Shown piece after piece: positions 6,084 to 14,681 of a stretch of 48,201 bases of DNA (positions are counted from its first letter, which is position 1; each line of letters starts with the position of its first letter). The DNA comes from Bacteroidota bacterium (GTDB lineage Bacteria > Bacteroidota > Bacteroidia > UKL13-3). Location: NCBI GenBank assembly GCA_947464275.1, contig CANHVU010000026.1, forward strand, positions 1 through 48,201. Direction: 5' to 3'. The notes under the pieces were generated by a model. That model was not told where the DNA came from and ran no database searches. It was given only the letters and a program-made list of their open reading frames with translations. A program made the position numbers and the translations under genes.

Positions 6084-8159
6084 TTAGTTAACTAATGAGT
6101 CCTGACCTTTATTTGAGGTAAGAAAATCTAAGTTTATTTTAAGCGATACAAAATAGGTTCTACCCATAGCGATTAAAGCACTATTGCTATTTGATGCATG
6201 TGGACCACTAATTAAATTGGCATTCACATTTACCGTATTAAGCAAATTTTTTGAACCTAACGTAACATTCAATTTTCGTTTTATAAAATATTTGTTTACG
6301 GTAATATCTAATAAATCAAATTGGTTCATACCACCTAATACTATACTATTATCAGTTAAGTTGTATTGGTAATATTGCATGGCACCATTAAACTTGTAAA
6401 ACAGGCTAATGGTGGCCTCATATTTTGTAAAAGTATAGCTACTATTTACTCTAAATTCGTTGGTGTAAAAATAAGTATTTGAATTTGATTGCGCCAAAAT
6501 AGAATTTTGACGAGCACTAAATGCATAGCCTAACTGTAAAGTTACGGTATTACTAAAAACACCTGTATTAAAGTTAAAGCCAATATTTTCAAAATTGGCA
6601 ATATTATTATACTGTGCAGCAACTGTTATTGTATTTAACCTAACCAAATCAATCATGTTATTGATATTGTTGTAAAACAACATGGGTTCAATGGTTAAAT
6701 TATAGTTTTTGTAAATTTTACTCGAGCGTGTAAAAGCCAATTGGAAATTATGGCCTGTTTCTGCTTTCAAATTTTCATTTCCTAGAACATTGTGCTGTGG
6801 ATCAACAAAAGCCAAATGCAATTCCTTTAATGAAGGAGCTCTGAAACCTCGAGCGTATGAAGCTCTAGCAGACCAATTGGTATTAAAATCGTATTTGATA
6901 TTTAACGATGGAATAATTGGTGCTGCAAACTGAGTATTGTAAATAATGCGTGCTGCTGGCCTAACCACCAATTGTTTATTTACTTTTATTTCGGCTCCGG
7001 CAAATAATCCATAATCACCAATTGATGCATTACCATTATTGATTTTAGAACCAGTTACCTCATCAATATTTATTTCATAGCCAATTTGATAGCTCAATTT
7101 TTTATTTACTCCTCCGCGGTTAGTTAATATACCACGACTCATGTATAGGTTAAAATAATTGGTATCTTGCATTTCTGCATCCTCAACTAATTTTTCTATT
7201 CTATTAAAAAGGTCATTTGTAATTGACCTTCTTATTCTTCTATAACTTTGATAAGTAGCTACTACATTCAAATTCCAGTTTTTACCGAATTTTTTATCGA
7301 AAAACAAACTACTTCCTAATCTTCTTGTATAATAATATTCATCCAAAGCTGTAGCTTCAAACGAATTGATGTTTGGTTCTCCTTTATTAGAAACTTTTTC
7401 ATCAAAAAAACTATTGTTTAAACGTATAGTTCCATTTTTTATAAAATAAGATAAATTTAAATCCGCCAAGTATTGTGTTCTTGGTTTCCAGGTTTTAAAA
7501 CGTAATGCGTTATCATTATTAAAACCTTCAAAAAAGTTACGTTGAAAATTGGTTTGGATTCCAAATTTTTTAAATCCTGTGGAAGCTTGAATATCGAAAT
7601 TATACTGACCAATTGATTCAGCATAACTTCCTGCAGATAAACGTGTATGGTTTTTTACAGCTTTTTTTGTGATGATATTAATAACTCCACCCATTGCATC
7701 TGAGCCATAATTAACTCCCATAGGCCCTTCCACCATTTCTATTCGCTCTACACTCGATAAGTTAATTTGCGTCAAATCAATATTTCCTCCTTCACGACCA
7801 ATTACAGGCACTCCATCTATCATTACTTTTATATTTTGACCTGAAATGCCCTGTAAACTTATACTGTTACCCATCATTGGGTCATAATTAATTCTTACAT
7901 TCAATTCGTTTGCCAAAAGGGAAGGTAAATTATAGGCGCCTTGTAAATTAATGCGCTTGATATCTATTACTTTTACCTTTAATACAGAGTTTTTTTGTGT
8001 ACACTCTCCTATTTGTCCTGTAATAATAATTTCGCCCAAACCTCTACTTTTAACAGTATCTTGGATTTGAGCATTTAAACTAAAAACACCACCAACCATA
8101 AACATGGTAACCATTACCATGTTTATGATTTTAAAAAATATGTTGGTGATGTTTTTCAA
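6084..8159 (-). CDS. TonB-dependent outer-membrane receptor, probable haem receptor
   Basis: A 691-residue receptor. The start is TTG at 8159, which supplies the Lys-containing n-region MKNITNIFFK; the later in-frame ATGs would give a signal peptide with no positive charge. Signal cleavage is near SLNAQ. The plug domain (about 45-170) contains ISLQGISGQNIKVMIDGVPV and VERIEMVEGPMGVNYGSDAMGGVINIITKK. The 22-stranded barrel follows. Near residue 440, RGFRAPSLKELHLAFVD with PQH and GNENLKAE matches the FRAP/NPDL-type box with conserved His seen in HmuR-like haem receptors. It sits between two HmuY-type genes, 16 and 21 bases from its neighbours, so it is almost certainly co-transcribed. Haem or another porphyrin is the likely substrate. 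Confidence 0.85.
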   Translation of the reverse strand: MKNITNIFFKIINMVMVTMFMVGGVFSLNAQIQDTVKSRGLGEIIITGQIGECTQKNSVLKVKVIDIKRINLQGAYNLPSLLANELNVRINYDPMMGNSISLQGISGQNIKVMIDGVPVIGREGGNIDLTQINLSSVERIEMVEGPMGVNYGSDAMGGVINIITKKAVKNHTRLSAGSYAESIGQYNFDIQASTGFKKFGIQTNFQRNFFEGFNNDNALRFKTWKPRTQYLADLNLSYFIKNGTIRLNNSFFDEKVSNKGEPNINSFEATALDEYYYTRRLGSSLFFDKKFGKNWNLNVVATYQSYRRIRRSITNDLFNRIEKLVEDAEMQDTNYFNLYMSRGILTNRGGVNKKLSYQIGYEINIDEVTGSKINNGNASIGDYGLFAGAEIKVNKQLVVRPAARIIYNTQFAAPIIPSLNIKYDFNTNWSARASYARGFRAPSLKELHLAFVDPQHNVLGNENLKAETGHNFQLAFTRSSKIYKNYNLTIEPMLFYNNINNMIDLVRLNTITVAAQYNNIANFENIGFNFNTGVFSNTVTLQLGYAFSARQNSILAQSNSNTYFYTNEFRVNSSYTFTKYEATISLFYKFNGAMQYYQYNLTDNSIVLGGMNQFDLLDITVNKYFIKRKLNVTLGSKNLLNTVNVNANLISGPHASNSNSALIAMGRTYFVSLKINLDFLTSNKGQDSLVN

Positions 8160-8180
8160 TATTTGAATTTTTATAAAAAA

Positions 8181-9476
8181 TTATTGTTTAATAAATTTTA
8201 CTGTTTCGCTTCCATTATTGGTTGCAATAGTTAATAGATACATGCCCATAGGTAAGCCACTTACATCTACTTTGTTATCGGCAGTAATTTCACTACTAAT
8301 TATAGCTTTTCCACTTAAATTGCTAATTGATACTTTCGCTTGTTTTACATTTGAGTTTAAAGATACAAAAATGTTTTCGCTAGCAGGATTTGGATATACA
8401 CTCACTTCCAATTTATTTTTAATTGTTTCGTTTACGCTTAAACCAGCGTAATCAGTTTTATTAAACACAATGCTTTGTCTATCTTGTCCAGCGTAGTAAC
8501 TAGTGAATTTAATTTTATTGATTTTATTAGCAACACGAGTAAAGTAAGCCAACGAATCTTTTATTGGCCAAGCACCAGGAGCTGTAGTAATTACCTTCCA
8601 ATCCCAATCAATGGTTCTAATTTTCGATACAAATTGTAAAGTGTCATAAATAAGACTATTAGCGTTGTCACCTTGCACCTTGTATGCCATTGTATTATTA
8701 TTTTGTAATACACCTGCAACAGGGTACATTATTGTAGTTGGGCCCAAAGTTACTAATGCTTTGTAACGGGTAAATAATAAGTTCCAATCTTTTGCAACTA
8801 CTGGCTCTCTGTCGATAACAGTATTGGTATTCATGTTATAATAAGCAAATAATTTACCAGCAAAATCTTTTTTCTTGATAGTAACAGTGTTGCTATCAGT
8901 TCCATCTAATTTACTAATGGTAAATACCCACATGGTGTCGTATACAATTTTTTGGATAGAAACTTTTCTAAAGCTTGTTGGAGCTCCAAATGGATTTTGA
9001 GCATTATCAACAGCAATTAAAAACACCTTTGAACCAGTTACATCGCGCGAAGTCATGTCATATGTACCCCAACCATAATCAAACGGATTTGAAAGGCTTC
9101 TGTTTTTGTTAAAAGCACCAATATCCCAAGTAGAATCACTATTGAAAGAAGCTGGCCAAGTTTTCCAACCTGTAGTATCAAAAGTGCTCCAATTTGCAAA
9201 TGATTGGTTCGATTCGTATATCGAAACTCCACGACCTTCATTAATTAAAACGGTAGCAGCTTGCATAGTTTTTAAAGGTGGTTGAGCATTTCGTACTGCA
9301 AAAGCTAAATGCCAATTTCTGTTTGATACAGTATCCTTTTTACCTGTAGTTAAATTGTAAAAAACATCTACCGATGTTCCTACGGTCATACTAACTGAAT
9401 CCACATTAGTTGTCTGCGAAAACACAGAGTTAGCAATAAAAGCTAAAAATAGAATTGTAAAGATTTTTTTATTCAT
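8181..9476 (-). CDS. T9SS-secreted HmuY-like protein
   Basis: A 431-residue secreted protein. The signal peptide MKKxF-type MNKKIFTILFLAFIANSVFSQ is cleaved near residue 21. The body has HmuY-type motifs: VFYNLTTGKKDTVSNRNWHLAF near residue 40-60 and KDWNLLFTRYKALV near residue 240, plus RTIDWDWKVI. The last ~80 residues are a type A T9SS sorting domain (SVYPNPASENIFVSL ... GMYLLTIATNNGSETVKFIKQ). So the protein should be exported through the outer membrane and either anchored or released. First gene of the operon with the TonB receptor and the HmuY lipoprotein, it could act as an outermost haem scavenger. Haem binding is inferred from context and family. Confidence 0.78.
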   Translation of the reverse strand: MNKKIFTILFLAFIANSVFSQTTNVDSVSMTVGTSVDVFYNLTTGKKDTVSNRNWHLAFAVRNAQPPLKTMQAATVLINEGRGVSIYESNQSFANWSTFDTTGWKTWPASFNSDSTWDIGAFNKNRSLSNPFDYGWGTYDMTSRDVTGSKVFLIAVDNAQNPFGAPTSFRKVSIQKIVYDTMWVFTISKLDGTDSNTVTIKKKDFAGKLFAYYNMNTNTVIDREPVVAKDWNLLFTRYKALVTLGPTTIMYPVAGVLQNNNTMAYKVQGDNANSLIYDTLQFVSKIRTIDWDWKVITTAPGAWPIKDSLAYFTRVANKINKIKFTSYYAGQDRQSIVFNKTDYAGLSVNETIKNKLEVSVYPNPASENIFVSLNSNVKQAKVSISNLSGKAIISSEITADNKVDVSGLPMGMYLLTIATNNGSETVKFIKQ

Positions 9477-9519
9477 GATTTTTTTTCTTTCTAGTTTGCG
9501 AAAGTCGATACACTTACGG

Positions 9520-9559
9520 AATAAACCTTATGACGTATCTCAAAAATAACCCTTATGAC
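9520..9559 (-). promoter_or_regulatory. Paired direct repeats upstream of the haem operon
   Basis: Read on the minus strand, GTCATAAGGGTTATT (9559-9545) and GTCATAAGGTTTATT (9534-9520) differ at one base in 15. They are spaced 25 bases start to start, upstream of the operon's first ATG at 9476. Closer to the gene, GACTTTCGC is a weak -7-like word. The layout suits a dimeric regulator binding two direct repeats. No regulator is identified. Confidence 0.45.
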
Positions 9560-9649
9560 TGTATTTTGACAATAAAAAAATAAATATTGCCATGCATCAA
9601 AATTGAAAGTGACTAATGTTAGTATTTTAGCCTATTTCAAGCAAAATAT

Positions 9650-9658
9650 TACTTTTGC
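9650..9658 (+). promoter_or_regulatory. Consensus -7 box, nearly leaderless
   Basis: TACTTTTGC is an exact TAnnTTTG(C) match. The ATG at 9662 begins 3 bases after it, so transcription should start at or within a base or two of the start codon. Confidence 0.55.
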
Positions 9659-9661
9659 TTT

Positions 9662-10312
9662 ATGAGTTTTGAATTAATTCCAGAAGATTTACAAGCATAT
9701 TGCGATAATCACTCAAGCCAAGAAAATGAGGTTTTAAAAAATTTAAACCGACATACCAATGCTAATATTTTACAACCACGCATGATTAGTGGTCATTTTC
9801 AGGGTCGATTTTTAAGCATGATTAGCAACATGATTAAGCCTAAATACATTTTAGAAATAGGAACTTATACTGGTTATTCGGCCCTTTGTCTTGCAGAAGG
9901 TTTGCAAGAAAATGGAAAACTATTTACAATTGATGTTAATCCCGAAAATGAAGATTTGGTAAACGAATACATTGAAAAAGCAGGAATGAAAACCAAAATT
10001 AGACATATTATTGGCGATGCTTACCAAATAATTAGAACTTTAAACCACCCTTTTGATTTGGTTTTTATTGATGCCGACAAACCAAACTACGAAAGATATT
10101 ATGATTTGGTAATGGAAACAATTCCTTCGGGAGCCTATATTTTGCTGGACAATGTGCTTTGGAGCGGAAAAGTTTTAAATGAAAAAGCATTAGAAAAAGA
10201 TAAAGACACTAAAACATTGCATTTTTTAAACCAAAAAATTACAGCCGATAACAGAGTAGAAAATATTCTTTTACCTCTTAGAGATGGATTAATGCTGGTA
10301 AGAAAACTATAA
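9662..10312 (+). CDS. SAM-dependent O-methyltransferase (Methyltransf_3)
   Basis: A 216-residue class I methyltransferase of the catechol/caffeoyl-CoA O-methyltransferase type. The SAM site is YILEIGTYTGYSALCLAEGL (about 62-81), acidic loop LFTIDVNPE, and metal/acceptor region FDLVFIDADKPNYERYYD followed by LLDNVLWSGKV. The D...DN metal-ligand pattern of the family is present. The N-terminal RHTNANILQPRMISGHFQG is typical of Bacteroidota and cyanobacterial small-molecule O-methyltransferases. No signal peptide: cytosolic. The substrate cannot be told. It is transcribed from its own promoter, with rbfA 84 bases downstream under separate -7 boxes. It is also sometimes annotated as TrmR-like tRNA hydroxyuridine methyltransferase, so a tRNA substrate is possible. 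Confidence 0.82.
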   Translation: MSFELIPEDLQAYCDNHSSQENEVLKNLNRHTNANILQPRMISGHFQGRFLSMISNMIKPKYILEIGTYTGYSALCLAEGLQENGKLFTIDVNPENEDLVNEYIEKAGMKTKIRHIIGDAYQIIRTLNHPFDLVFIDADKPNYERYYDLVMETIPSGAYILLDNVLWSGKVLNEKALEKDKDTKTLHFLNQKITADNRVENILLPLRDGLMLVRKL

Positions 10313-10357
10313 ATTTTAAAGAATATAAAAACCATTATTTAGTAAAAATAGCTATTT

Positions 10358-10380
10358 TACATTTGCCTGCTTATATTTGT
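10358..10380 (+). promoter_or_regulatory. Two consensus -7 boxes upstream of rbfA
   Basis: TACATTTGC (10358-10366) and TATATTTGT (10372-10380) both match TAnnTTTG. They lie 14 bases apart and would give leaders of about 25 and 12 bases before the ATG at 10397. Tandem starts or one dominant site are both possible. Confidence 0.45.
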
Positions 10381-10396
10381 AGCTATTATTTTAGTT

Positions 10397-10759
10397 ATGG
10401 GTATTCGTCAAGAAAAGTTTGCAGGCATTATACAACAGCATTTGGCTGATATATTTTTAAAAGAAAGTGGATCGTTTAATAATGCATTTATTACCATAAG
10501 TAAGGTGGAAATTTCGCCCGACTTAGGTTATGCAAAAGTGTTTTTAAGTTTTTTAAATACTGCCAATAAAACAGAATTACTTGATTTAATTAACTTTAAC
10601 AACAAAGAAATTAGACGAAGACTGGCTTCTAAAATTAAAAACCAAGCACGCATTGTTCCTGAACTTACTTTTTTTGTTGACGAAAGTTTAGATTATGTTT
10701 TCCATATGGAAAAGGTAATGCAAAAAGTAAAGGAAGAAGACGAGAAAAAAGGAAAATAA
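10397..10759 (+). CDS. rbfA: Ribosome-binding factor A
   Basis: A 120-residue single-KH-type protein that binds the 30S subunit during 16S rRNA 5'-end maturation and cold adaptation. Signature segments are IRQEKFAGIIQQHLADIFLKE, ISKVEISPDLGYAKVFLSF, then RRRLASKIKNQARIVPELTFFVDESLDYVFHMEKVM. Length and order fit the family. The C-terminal tail is Lys/Glu-rich (KEEDEKKGK). The start codon is ATG, shortly after two -7 boxes. A methyltransferase gene follows by 36 bases and is probably co-transcribed. Confidence 0.93.
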   Translation: MGIRQEKFAGIIQQHLADIFLKESGSFNNAFITISKVEISPDLGYAKVFLSFLNTANKTELLDLINFNNKEIRRRLASKIKNQARIVPELTFFVDESLDYVFHMEKVMQKVKEEDEKKGK

Positions 10760-10795
10760 AATTAATTATAAAAATATACACAGCATTTTAGCCTA

Positions 10796-11599
10796 ATGAA
10801 TTACGATCCAATAAAAAAAGACCTAGGAATTGTATTTAACAAATTCACCATTTTACGTAAAATATTTTACAGCCTTTTAGATTTATTATTACTTCGCAGT
10901 TGGCATATTCACCGCGAATTAAAAACTTGGATTAACAACAATCCTCAAGCTTTAATTTGTGATGCTGGCTCGGGTTTTGGTCAATATAGTTATTTTTTAG
11001 CAAAACATAAAAACCAATACACCATTGACTCATTAGATGTTATGGAAAAACAAATTGCTGATTGTAATGAGTTTTTTGGAAAAGTAGGTTTAACCAATGC
11101 TAAATTTCAATTTGCCGATTTAACAAAACCTTTTGCTACCAATAAATACGATTTAGTTCTTTGTGTGGACGTAATGGAGCACATTTTAGAAGATGTAGAC
11201 GTATTTACCAACTACCATCAAGCTATGAAACCAGGAGCAATGCTGTTAATTAGTACGCCAAGCGACCAAGGTGGAAGTGATGTGCACGAAGAAACTGGCG
11301 AAAGCTTTATTGGTGAGCACGTTCGTGATGGTTACCCTGTAGCTGAAATGGCCGAAAAATTGAAAAAAGCAGGTTTCGAAAAAATGGAAATACTTTACAG
11401 CTATGGTAATCCAGGTAAAATAGCTTGGAAACTAAGCATGAAATACCCAATGTTAATGCTTAATGCAAGCAAAATTTTCTTTTTGATTTTACCGTTTTAT
11501 TATATCATTACTTTCCCTATCAGTTTTATATTAAATTATTTAGACACCAATATGAAACACAGTACTGGAACAGGTTTGATAGTAAAAGCTTGGAAGTAA
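10796..11599 (+). CDS. Class I SAM methyltransferase with hydrophobic C-terminus
   Basis: A 267-residue protein. The Rossmann SAM site is ALICDAGSGFGQYSYFLAKH (about 52-71), motif II IDSLDVMEKQI, motif III region YDLVLCVDVMEHILEDVDVF, and LLISTPSDQGGS. These are Methyltransf_11/25-type features. Residues about 225-250 (FFLILPFYYIITFPISFIL) are strongly hydrophobic and may anchor or dock the enzyme at the inner membrane, which suggests a lipid, quinone or undecaprenyl-linked substrate. That is inference. Same strand as rbfA, 36 bases after it. It converges with the AAA+ gene with only 12 bases between stop codons and no visible terminator. Confidence 0.75.
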   Translation: MNYDPIKKDLGIVFNKFTILRKIFYSLLDLLLLRSWHIHRELKTWINNNPQALICDAGSGFGQYSYFLAKHKNQYTIDSLDVMEKQIADCNEFFGKVGLTNAKFQFADLTKPFATNKYDLVLCVDVMEHILEDVDVFTNYHQAMKPGAMLLISTPSDQGGSDVHEETGESFIGEHVRDGYPVAEMAEKLKKAGFEKMEILYSYGNPGKIAWKLSMKYPMLMLNASKIFFLILPFYYIITFPISFILNYLDTNMKHSTGTGLIVKAWK

Positions 11600-11611
11600 A
11601 TATTTAATTCT

Positions 11612-14218
11612 TTACTTAAATCCAATAGTTTTACGCTCCTCTGTAAAGTTGGGATCAACTTTAAATTCCTCTACGTCTTCAAGTACCAATTCGTATATCA
11701 TTTCTTTGGTACGTTTTTCAGTTTCGGTTTTTGCCAGACGCAAATGTTGGTTTTTTATAGCTTCTTCTATTACTTTTCTAACACTGCGTGCATTTCCAAA
11801 AAACTTATTGCGGGTTTTATATAAAAATTCGCAATATTTTTTAATATGATTTGAAGCTTCTTCGGTTGGCTTAATACCATTGTTTAAAAGCATTTTCAAT
11901 GCAATATCGTGCAATTGTGGTGCATCGTAATCTTCAAACTGCATTTCTCTATCAAACCTGCTCTTAAGACCCGGATTGCTTTCTAAAAAGCGTTTCATAT
12001 TATCGGTATAACCTGCCACAATAACAATAAAGTCGCCACGAGAATCTTCCATTTTTTTCAAAATAGTTTCAACAGCTTCTTTACCAAAATCGTTTTCTCC
12101 ACCTTCACTCAAAGCGTAAGCTTCATCTATAAATAAAACACCACCCATAGCTTTGTTTAGCACTTCAGTAGTTTTTAAAGCAGTTTGCCCAACAAAACCA
12201 CCTACTAAATCTTGCCTATCGCATTCTACCAAATTACCACGTTCCAAAATACCCAAAGCTTTATAAATTTGAGCTAAAATACGAGCCACGGTGGTTTTCC
12301 CTGTACCAGGATTACCTGTAAATACTGTATGTAACGAAAACGATTGACGCACATCTTTACCAATTTCTCGATAAAAACGAACCAATTTAACCAACTCATC
12401 AATTTCGGTTTTAACCGATTGCAAGCCAATTAAACCATGTAATGCGTTTAAAGAAGCAGTGAGCAATTCTTCATCAATTGGAATATCAGTAATTGATTTA
12501 TGTTTAATTCCAAAAACTTTATCAATATCAACAGTTTCAATAGTGCTTAATACATCATTGCTCAATTCATATGGGTTTGGCGATTGCATTAATCGTAAAC
12601 CCATATTCATTTTACACTCATCAATTAAATTATTTACATAACGAGCATTCCCAAACATGCGGTCTCTATCGCGGTATGCATCTACCAATTTTTTAAAAAT
12701 TAACTCTTTTGAAGCTTCGTTAAATTTAATACCACGTTTTTGGGTTGAGTAATCAGCTATGGCCAATAACTCTTTTGGTAAATAATCTGGAAAATCGTAA
12801 AACATTTGGAATCTGCTTCGCATACCCGGATTACTTTCTAAAAAATTATTCATTTCATCAGGATATCCAGCAGCTATAATGGCTATATCACCATCACCAT
12901 CACTCATTTCTTTGAGCAAAATTTCAATGGCTTCTTTACCAAAATCTTTGCTATCATCGTTTTTACGAGCCAGTGCATAAGCTTCATCTATAAATAAAAT
13001 ACCTCCTTTTGCACGTTTGATAATTTCTTTGGTTTTTGGCGCAGTTTGTCCAATATACTCCGCAACCAAATCACTTCTATCTGCTTCTATAACATGGCCT
13101 TTACTTAGCAAACCAAGTTGGTTGTAAATTTTGCCTAACATTTTGGCTACCGTAGTTTTTCCTGTACCTGGGTTTCCTGTAAAAACTGCATGTAAGTTAA
13201 TTTTTTCAGAATCATCAAAGCCTTTTTCTTTTCTAATTTTTAAAAAATTAAGGTAAGTTGTGTATTCTTTAACCTTCTTTTTTATTGAATCAAGCCCAAT
13301 TAAATTATCAAGTTCCTTCATTATATCCTCAATATTTTCGGGAGCAGGCGCAGCAGCTATATTTTTTTCAATAAGCTTATTTACTTTAGGTTTAATTTCT
13401 TTAACCTTTGGTTCAATTAAAAATTCGGTGCCTACATCAAATAAAATACTAGCCACCAATTGATCCATAAAAATAATTTCAATGGTATAATAATCTAAAC
13501 CCCAAGTGCCTTTAACATCATTGCCCCAACCAATACTACACTCAAATTCAGTCTCAGTCGAATCAACAAAAAATATTTTTTCTATTGTTCCTTTTAATTG
13601 ACCAGACCGTGTTTTAAAATTAAATATCAATTCACACGGCCATTTTTCACCAGAAGTAACCAAATTTTCGGCCATCATTTCTAGCCAAACATACCTTGTT
13701 TCTTTGGTATCGAAAGCACTTAAATAATTGCGCTCAACTTTTGGAACATTAATCTCAGTTCCTTCATACAATTTATTGGATTTAATATTAAAATAAGGAT
13801 TTTCGGTTTCAGTAACCAAACCAACATCTACAATATAAAACTCTTTTTCAGCAATAAAAACGCCATCTATCCATGCTTCCCAGCGGTATGTTCCTTTTTT
13901 CCAATATGTACCAGGAGTTTTCACACCCCATCCTTCCCTTATATAAACAATATTTTCGTCTTTTTTTATAGTTCTATCCGCTGATAAGGTACATACTTCA
14001 GCACCATCTTCTTGTTTTACACACTTTAAACTAATTTTTAAATCCCACTCTTTTTCGTCAAATAATTTATTAAAAAACGAAAGTTCACAGTAAATAAATG
14101 TGCACTCCGTCATGTCGTACACTTGCCTATATTTCTTTTCATTGTTCGCAAGCCATTCAGTACTACCAAATATTTTCAAATCGCGAAATTTATAATGAAC
14201 AACTTTATCCTTAGCCAT
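11612..14218 (-). CDS. Double CbxX/CfqX-type AAA+ ATPase with duplicated N-terminal domain
   Basis: An 868-residue protein. Residues about 8-133 and 145-265 are probably two copies of one beta-rich domain: both end in a Trp/Tyr-rich block (GWG..GTYWKKGTYRWEAWIDG...VDVG versus GWG..KGTWGLDYYTIEIIFMD...FDVG). A Lys/Pro linker (270-295) leads to AAA1 with Walker A GNPGTGKTT (K354), Walker B FIDEAYAL (D411 E412) and GMRSRF. AAA2 has Walker A GNPGTGKTT (K641), Walker B (D698 E699) and GLKSRF. Both modules look catalytically complete and belong to the CbbX/SpoVK/EccA clade. No signal or membrane segment is seen: cytosolic. It is monocistronic, upstream of nothing obvious. Substrate unknown; the N-terminal pair may be the recognition part. 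Confidence 0.85.
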   Translation of the reverse strand: MAKDKVVHYKFRDLKIFGSTEWLANNEKKYRQVYDMTECTFIYCELSFFNKLFDEKEWDLKISLKCVKQEDGAEVCTLSADRTIKKDENIVYIREGWGVKTPGTYWKKGTYRWEAWIDGVFIAEKEFYIVDVGLVTETENPYFNIKSNKLYEGTEINVPKVERNYLSAFDTKETRYVWLEMMAENLVTSGEKWPCELIFNFKTRSGQLKGTIEKIFFVDSTETEFECSIGWGNDVKGTWGLDYYTIEIIFMDQLVASILFDVGTEFLIEPKVKEIKPKVNKLIEKNIAAAPAPENIEDIMKELDNLIGLDSIKKKVKEYTTYLNFLKIRKEKGFDDSEKINLHAVFTGNPGTGKTTVAKMLGKIYNQLGLLSKGHVIEADRSDLVAEYIGQTAPKTKEIIKRAKGGILFIDEAYALARKNDDSKDFGKEAIEILLKEMSDGDGDIAIIAAGYPDEMNNFLESNPGMRSRFQMFYDFPDYLPKELLAIADYSTQKRGIKFNEASKELIFKKLVDAYRDRDRMFGNARYVNNLIDECKMNMGLRLMQSPNPYELSNDVLSTIETVDIDKVFGIKHKSITDIPIDEELLTASLNALHGLIGLQSVKTEIDELVKLVRFYREIGKDVRQSFSLHTVFTGNPGTGKTTVARILAQIYKALGILERGNLVECDRQDLVGGFVGQTALKTTEVLNKAMGGVLFIDEAYALSEGGENDFGKEAVETILKKMEDSRGDFIVIVAGYTDNMKRFLESNPGLKSRFDREMQFEDYDAPQLHDIALKMLLNNGIKPTEEASNHIKKYCEFLYKTRNKFFGNARSVRKVIEEAIKNQHLRLAKTETEKRTKEMIYELVLEDVEEFKVDPNFTEERKTIGFK

Positions 14219-14402
14219 GACTGTAGTTTATTTTTTTGCTAATTAACGAACATTTTAATTGCATATTATTATTCAAAAATTAGGAATTTTAAATTTTACA
14301 GAATACTTACCTTAATACATTAATATTCAATAGCTTTATTTTGTGCACTTAAAACTAATTTTTACTATTGAAAAATAAATATAAAAATATTCACTAAAAT
14401 AT

Positions 14403-14433
14403 TTTGAAATATAGTTTTGTTTGCTACATTTGC
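14403..14433 (+). promoter_or_regulatory. Promoter of the tRNA-Ser/tRNA-Pro unit
   Basis: TTTG (14403-14406), 18 bases, then TACATTTGC (14425-14433). This is the best full -33/-7 match in the window. The tRNA-Ser gene begins 22 bases downstream. Confidence 0.65.
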
Positions 14434-14454
14434 ACTCCCTTTAAAAGAGCATTT

Positions 14455-14543
14455 GGTGAGATGGGTGAGCGGCTGAAACCACCGGTTTGCTAAACCGACA
14501 TACGCGTCAAAGTGTATCGAGAGTTCGAATCTCTCTCTCACCG
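14455..14543 (+). tRNA. tRNA-Ser (anticodon GCT)
   Basis: Acceptor GGTGAGA (14455-14461) pairs with TCTCACC (14536-14542), with discriminator G. The anticodon stem is CCGGT/ACCGA around loop TTGCTAA, anticodon GCT, reading AGC/AGU. A long variable arm (CATACGCGTCAAAGTGTATC) marks a type II tRNA. The T-arm has GAGAG-TTCGAAT-CTCTC. CCA is not encoded. Transcribed from the promoter just upstream, probably together with tRNA-Pro. Confidence 0.95.
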
Positions 14544-14606
14544 CACAAATTTTTAAAGGGCGAGTAGCAATGCTTAGTTCAAAAATTTAGCACTTTTGAA
14601 AAATTT

Positions 14607-14652
14607 GCAAACGGGGTGTAGCGTATCCCGATAGCTATCGGGATGGTATCGC
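14607..14652 (+). pseudogene. 5' fragment of tRNA-Pro, interrupted by a palindrome in the D-loop
   Basis: GCAAACGGGGTGTAGCGTA (14607-14625) is identical to the start of the intact tRNA-Pro and its 5-base flank (14677-14695). The intact gene then has GCC and TGGTATCGC (14696-14707). The fragment instead has the 18-base palindrome TCCCGATAGCTATCGGGA (14626-14643) and then the same TGGTATCGC (14644-14652). Similarity stops there, so acceptor 3' strand, anticodon and T-arms are missing. It cannot make a tRNA. Confidence 0.85.
14625..14644. repeat. Inserted perfect palindrome ATCCCGATAGCTATCGGGAT
   Basis: A 20-base perfect palindrome inside the tRNA-Pro fragment. Related copies are at 1578-1597 and 30690-30707 and, more loosely, 30629-30644. 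The tRNA comparison defines an 18-base insert that replaces three bases. Confidence 0.8.
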
Positions 14653-14681
14653 ATCATTCAGAAACTATAAAGTAACGCAAA

